10,781 nt of DNA from Euperipatoides rowelli (taxonomy: Eukaryota; Onychophora; Udeonychophora; Euonychophora; Peripatopsidae): NCBI GenBank assembly GCA_003024985.2, contig PXIH01S0027517.1. One strand, 5' to 3'. Both the position numbers and the translations under genes were made by a program. Shown here in pieces: positions 7,689 to 10,781 of this stretch. Position 1 is the first letter of the stretch. The number at the start of each line of letters is the position of its first letter. Below the pieces are notes generated by a model. The model was given only the letters and a program-made list of their open reading frames with translations, ran no database searches and was not told the DNA's origin.

Positions 7689-7924
7689 TTTAATAATTTT
7701 GATTAAAAGATTAGAATTATTTTATTTTATTCTTAATTCCGTGTTTTCTTTTTTTATTTAAAGAAATATTTTTATGCAGTCTTTACGTAGCATAAAACTT
7801 TTTTTTTAATTTATTTTTTTTAAATTGATATCGCTTAGCGTTTCTTGTTTACTTTATCCATTTAAAGAAAATTAATTTTGTTCTGACCTTTTTTTTTAGT
7901 ATTATTTTCGGCAAAGGTCGCCAA
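7689..7924 (-). other. Gypsy untranslated leader with primer-binding-like site
   Basis: AT-rich non-coding sequence between the probable LTR and gag. On the minus strand TGGCGACCTTTGCCG (7909-7923) directly follows the CAACA that could end the LTR. A TGG start one or two bases after the LTR is where Ty3/Gypsy primer-binding sites lie. I cannot name the matching tRNA. Confidence 0.5.
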
Positions 7925-7929
7925 TGTTG

Positions 7930-7959
7930 TGTTGTTGCTTTGTTAACAAAGCAACAACA
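7930..7959. repeat. 30-base perfect palindrome near the LTR end
   Basis: TGTTGTTGCTTTGTT is followed immediately by its complement, centred on GTTAAC. It sits five bases from the probable LTR boundary and eleven bases before the MITE. No flanking duplication is seen, so it may be native to the LTR rather than inserted. Confidence 0.7.
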
Positions 7960-7970
7960 GGTATATTAAC

Positions 7971-8751
7971 TAGGGATGCACCGATTAATCGGCAGGTATT
8001 CGGCCTAATCGGCTCTTTTCCGATTAATCGGAAATCAGCATTTTTTTGCCGATTAATCGGCTTTAATAATCACTCATTTTTTGCTAAATTTAAGTCAGTT
8101 AATTAATCTTGACCAGCAGACATCAGATTTTTCTCAATACTGAAAAGAGAATATTATGGATTTTTCATTGGGCTGCTGACTTTTAATGAAGAGTTGGTCG
8201 ATTACTGCAAAGTAATTAACAAATTAGGGATTTTTCATTGGTCTGCTGACTTTTAATGAAGAGTTGGCCGATTACTGCAATGTAATTAACAAATTAGGGA
8301 TTTTTCATTGGGCTGCTGACTTTTAATGAAGAGTTGGCCGATTACTGCAAAGTAGTTAACAAATTAGGGATTTTTCATTGGGCTGATGACTTTTAATGAA
8401 GAGTTGGCCGATTACTGCAATGTAATTAACAAATTAGGGATTTTTCATTGGGCTGGTAACTTTTAATGCAGAGTTGGCCGATTACTGCAAATTAATTAAC
8501 AAATTAGGGATTTTTCATTGGGCTGCTGGCTTTTAAAGAATAGTTGGCCAATTACGGCAATGTAATTAACAAATTAAGGATTTTTCATTGGGCTGCTGAC
8601 TTTTAATGAAGAGTTGGCCGATTACTGCAATGTAATTAATAAATTAGTGATTTTTCATTGTGCTGCTGACTTTTAATCAAAAGTTGGCCAATTAATCAGT
8701 AATCGGCCGATTAATTGGTAATCGGGCAATGTGCTTATCGGGGCATCCCTA
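7971..8751. mobile_element. hAT-type MITE with internal 70-bp tandem array
   Basis: The ends are TAGGGATGCACCGATTAA (7971 on) and, inverted at 8751, TAGGGATGCCCCGATAAG; these match at 15 of 18 bases. The flanks repeat ATATTAAC exactly (7963-7970 and 8752-8759), the 8-bp duplication of hAT elements. The 12-base palindrome CCGATTAATCGG occurs near the left end at 7981-7992, 8020-8031 and 8049-8060. A one-base variant lies near the right end at 8707-8718. These may be transposase-binding sites. No coding capacity is present. The perfect target duplication suggests a recent insertion. Confidence 0.85.
8161..8720. repeat. Minisatellite, eight 70-bp units
   Basis: TTTTTCATTG recurs at 8161, 8231, 8301, 8371, 8441, 8511, 8581 and 8651, always exactly 70 bases apart. 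Each unit continues with GGCTGCTGACTTTTAATGAA, then GAGTTGGCCGATTACTGCAA and AATTAACAAATTAGGGA. Units differ by a few substitutions and no length changes. The last unit is partial and grades into the right end of the MITE. Confidence 0.95.
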
Positions 8752-8855
8752 ATATTAACAGTATAACACGGAAATGAACATATGTTTTAGGTAAACATTC
8801 TTAGCTTCTTTACAAAAACATTGTCTGCTTTCTAACTCCCCCTACACTCGTTACA

Positions 8856-9181
8856 CTCTCGCATTACTTCATAGATGCGATATAACATATTTGATTAAAT
8901 TAATACTGTAAATAAATTCTATAGATTTTGCAAGTACAACATTAATTTTTCTCTTATTTTCAGACTATTGTTGAAGCTAGAACACACTCCTTATTGAATT
9001 TTTGTAATATTCTTTTGATCTTGGATTTACTTTCTTTTGTTGTAAGTATGTATAATATTTTTTGATTATGACATCTATAAGTTAAGTAAATAAATTAATG
9101 GCTTGTTGAAGCACTGCCTAGAAATTCTTATATAAATTTTCTATCATTTAAGATTTCACGCATAATTAAGCAGTTTTGAAG
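8856..9181 (+). other. Upstream region of the LRAT-like gene, probable 5'-UTR exon and intron
   Basis: A TCTCTTATTTTCAG acceptor ends at 8963 and a GTAAGT donor starts at 9042, so 8964-9041 could be a non-coding exon. A second intron of 132 bases would run to AATTAAGCAG, ending at 9173. The coding exon would then begin eight bases before the ATG at 9182. No clear TATA box is placed. The exon structure is predicted from splice motifs alone. Confidence 0.4.
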
Positions 9182-9724
9182 ATGGCATCGAACTATAGTG
9201 CACACAACCAAAAAGTCCTGCAAAATGTAAGATGTGGAGATCTTTTGGAATTTAAAAGAGGCATTTATTCCCACTGGGGTGTTGCAGTTGGTAATGGCAG
9301 AGTAATCCATTTTAGTGGTGAATGGAAAGATTACATAAACTCTAGTGCTCAAAAAACTTGTACATGTCTAAGAAAAAAGGCAATTGTTATGGAAGAGGAT
9401 TTTTGGGATGTAGTAAAAAACAGCAAGGCTTATATAAACAACTTGTTGGATACACAATATACACCTGAAACTGAGGAGCAGATCGTATTGAGGGCAAGAA
9501 GTCTAGTTGGTTCAGATAATTATGATATTGTTTTTAATAACTGTGAGCATTTTGTCACATTGTGTCGTTATAGAAAGAAAAAAAGTAAACAGGTAATAAA
9601 GGCAGTCAAGATAGTAGGTGGTATTGCAGCTGTTTTCGGTACTATTTTTGTTTTAGCTGGGGTGATATTTAGTGCTATTTCCAGTTCTAGCAGAAGGAAT
9701 AACAATGATGTTGATGATGATTGA
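9182..9724 (+). CDS. PLAAT/LRAT-like phospholipase A/acyltransferase, intact
   Basis: A 180-residue protein of the NlpC/P60-related LRAT family, closest in pattern to HRAS-like suppressors (PLAAT), which cleave or transfer acyl chains of phospholipids at membranes by a Cys-His-His thiol mechanism. Residues 19-47 (GDLLEFKRGIYSHWGVAVGN, then RVIHFSGE) give His31 and His43; NNCEHFVT (119-126) gives the nucleophile Cys121. All three catalytic positions are present and correctly spaced. A basic stretch (131-143) precedes a hydrophobic segment (144-166), a likely C-terminal membrane anchor as in PLAAT proteins, and an RRNNN plus acidic tail. The ATG at 9182 has A at -3 and G at +4; the frame opens slightly earlier (TTG at 9176) but without ATG. 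The coding region is one exon. It is the only undamaged gene here. Exact substrate and orthology are unknown. Confidence 0.92.
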   Translation: MASNYSAHNQKVLQNVRCGDLLEFKRGIYSHWGVAVGNGRVIHFSGEWKDYINSSAQKTCTCLRKKAIVMEEDFWDVVKNSKAYINNLLDTQYTPETEEQIVLRARSLVGSDNYDIVFNNCEHFVTLCRYRKKKSKQVIKAVKIVGGIAAVFGTIFVLAGVIFSAISSSSRRNNNDVDDD

Positions 9725-9830
9725 TGTCATCCAAAGTAATTAAAAATCTGAACACATTGTTGAAGGTCAAATGAAATGGGTTTTTTTAATCTCTGGTTTA
9801 TTTTCAAAGGCAATAACTAAAAAAAAATTT

Positions 9831-9836
9831 AATAAA
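9831..9836 (+). terminator. Polyadenylation signal of the LRAT-like gene
   Basis: AATAAA 107 bases after the stop codon, in an A-rich stretch, is the first canonical signal downstream of the gene. Confidence 0.5.
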
Positions 9837-9839
9837 AGA

Positions 9840-10781
9840 GTTATTTACAAATTAATTTTTAAAAGATAAACCTTTAGCTCCTTCCCCTTTAAACAGTATT
9901 GTTTATAATATATGCATGGCAGAGTTGAATTATACATTTTTACAACAAAATGTTACAAGAAAAAGTACATTAACGTGTACGATACTTTCTCATTTCCAAA
10001 AAATTTAAGAGAAGGTTTGTTCCGTCAAAATATATGGCTTTTTTTTTTTAATAAATTTATAAATATTCTGTTTTTTGCCCTAGTATTTTGAAGGCTGTTT
10101 TGTTAAAAGCCTGGCTTTTACTATGATGTCTAGAAATGGAAAACGTGGTAGCTTCTCTTAAAACATGATGCAATACTAACTATTTTTAACTGTAGATCAT
10201 CACATATACTGTATAAGACCAAAGTCTGCTGATTAAAAAGACTACAGATAAGCTTATTTTATATTTCCTAGAAATATTTGATTGTTAGCATGTGTATAGT
10301 TTACTTAATTAATATGGGTTTGAAATTTATTTACATTATTAGTCTACAGTAACTTTTATCTAAATTGAAAGTGATTTGGATGTGTATAAAAAAAGATAAC
10401 AAATAATAAAGCCCGAGTCATCATAATTCTATGTATAAATTATTTTATAGACCGCTGTTAAAATGTTGTGAGAAATTATGTTCTTTTTATGCTTCCATAT
10501 TTCAGACAACCGCTATAATTCTTTGTTCTATTCATTGCAATTTGATATTAAGGACCAAGATAAATTACAGTAGTTGTTGCTTAACCCTGCAGTCGTCGCA
10601 GTCAGAAAGTTAAATGAGTAGTCGAGGTGTATCTGTGAGATACATTTGAATATACTGTACATGTGTATATTTCAAAATATATAACAGATATATAAAAAAC
10701 TTAAATAGTATTTTTTGTTCTATTTGTTATCAGGAATTTTAATATACAGTATATATTAAAAAAATCCAACAACAGATTTTT
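9840..10781. other. AT-rich intergenic tail, nothing identified
   Basis: No convincing coding frame; the 60-codon frame at 10431-10613 has no recognisable content. TACTGTA/TACAGTA words recur (near 10206, 10344, 10567, 10655, 10744), and a 6-base stem TGTATC/GATACA with a 5-base loop lies near 10628-10645. Confidence 0.5.

Larger units (their letters stand above)
5453..8855 (-). mobile_element. Ty3/Gypsy retrotransposon, 3'-truncated and decayed
   Basis: In minus orientation the order is probable LTR (8855 to 7925), primer-binding-like site, leader, gag, zinc knuckle, protease and reverse transcriptase, which is the Ty3/Gypsy order. RNase H, integrase and the 3' LTR are missing beyond 5453, where the hAT fragment begins. 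All coding parts are broken by stops and frameshifts. Two later insertions lie inside it: the 40-bp palindrome (6008-6047) and the MITE (7971-8751). The right limit at 8855 rests only on a TGT...ACA guess. Confidence 0.8.
7925..8855 (-). repeat. Probable 5' LTR of the Gypsy copy, split by a MITE
   Basis: Placed between the primer-binding-like site and a TGTAACGAGTG start at 8855 (minus strand). Without the MITE and one target duplication it would be about 142 bp, with TGT...ACA ends. That is short for Gypsy, and no second LTR remains for comparison, so the outer limit is a guess. Confidence 0.35.

Noticed and set aside
7930-7959. Reading the 30-base palindrome as a definite second mini-transposon
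   Set aside because: Unlike the 40-base one it has no flanking duplication and no split coding blocks that rejoin; it is kept only as an open observation.
8161-8720. Regular repeats considered as a CRISPR array
   Set aside because: The 70-base units are contiguous without unique spacers, and the context is an animal MITE, so this is a minisatellite.
9176-9181. Upstream TTG as the start of the LRAT-like protein
   Set aside because: TTG is not a usual animal start, and the ATG at 9182 has a good Kozak context.
9128-9352. 74-codon minus-strand frame at the start of the LRAT-like gene
   Set aside because: It overlaps the well-supported plus-strand coding region and shows no motif.
10431-10613. 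60-codon plus-strand frame in the tail
   Set aside because: The composition is Cys/Leu/Ser-rich with no recognisable domain, and the frame is short enough to be chance.

Overview
This is a very AT-rich piece of animal nuclear genome. The signs are one intact LRAT/PLAAT-type gene with Kozak context, a likely 5'-UTR intron and an AATAAA signal; a broken metazoan-type ribonucleotide reductase small subunit; and a dense pile of decayed hAT-like, Ty3/Gypsy and PolB-bearing elements. I cannot name the species. The mix of hAT, endonuclease VII-PolB and Gypsy debris would suit a cnidarian or another aquatic invertebrate, but that is inference.

Layout. Positions 1-488 hold a promoter-like stretch (copy A: CCAAT boxes, TATA box). 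Thirty to sixty bases past its predicted start site sits a 1349-bp hAT-like transposon (495-1843) that keeps the C-terminal end of its transposase as a pseudogene. On the minus strand, 1895-2785 is the wreck of a protein-primed-type family B DNA polymerase with an endonuclease VII-like zinc finger. After AT-rich filler, a second copy of the promoter-like sequence (copy B, parts of 3340-4390) leads into an intronless, frameshifted RRM2-like pseudogene on the plus strand (4422-5221). This stops abruptly at an end-truncated hAT fragment (5222-5452), which abuts a 3'-truncated Ty3/Gypsy retrotransposon on the minus strand (RT, protease, zinc knuckle, gag, leader, probable LTR; 5453 to about 8855).

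Two younger insertions sit in the Gypsy copy. One is a 40-bp perfect palindrome inside the RT region, flanked by an 8-bp near-perfect duplication, which looks like a transposon reduced to its two terminal repeats. The other is a 781-bp hAT-type MITE (7971-8751) in the probable LTR, with a perfect 8-bp target duplication and eight 70-bp tandem units.

The only gene I regard as functional is the 180-residue PLAAT/LRAT-like enzyme at 9182-9724. The last kilobase shows nothing I can identify. The most interesting points are the 40-bp palindromic mini-insertion, the duplicated CCAAT/TATA module with one copy in front of the RRM2 relic, and the co-location of a replicative PolB relic with an RNR relic. 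The last could be chance or the remains of one larger DNA element.
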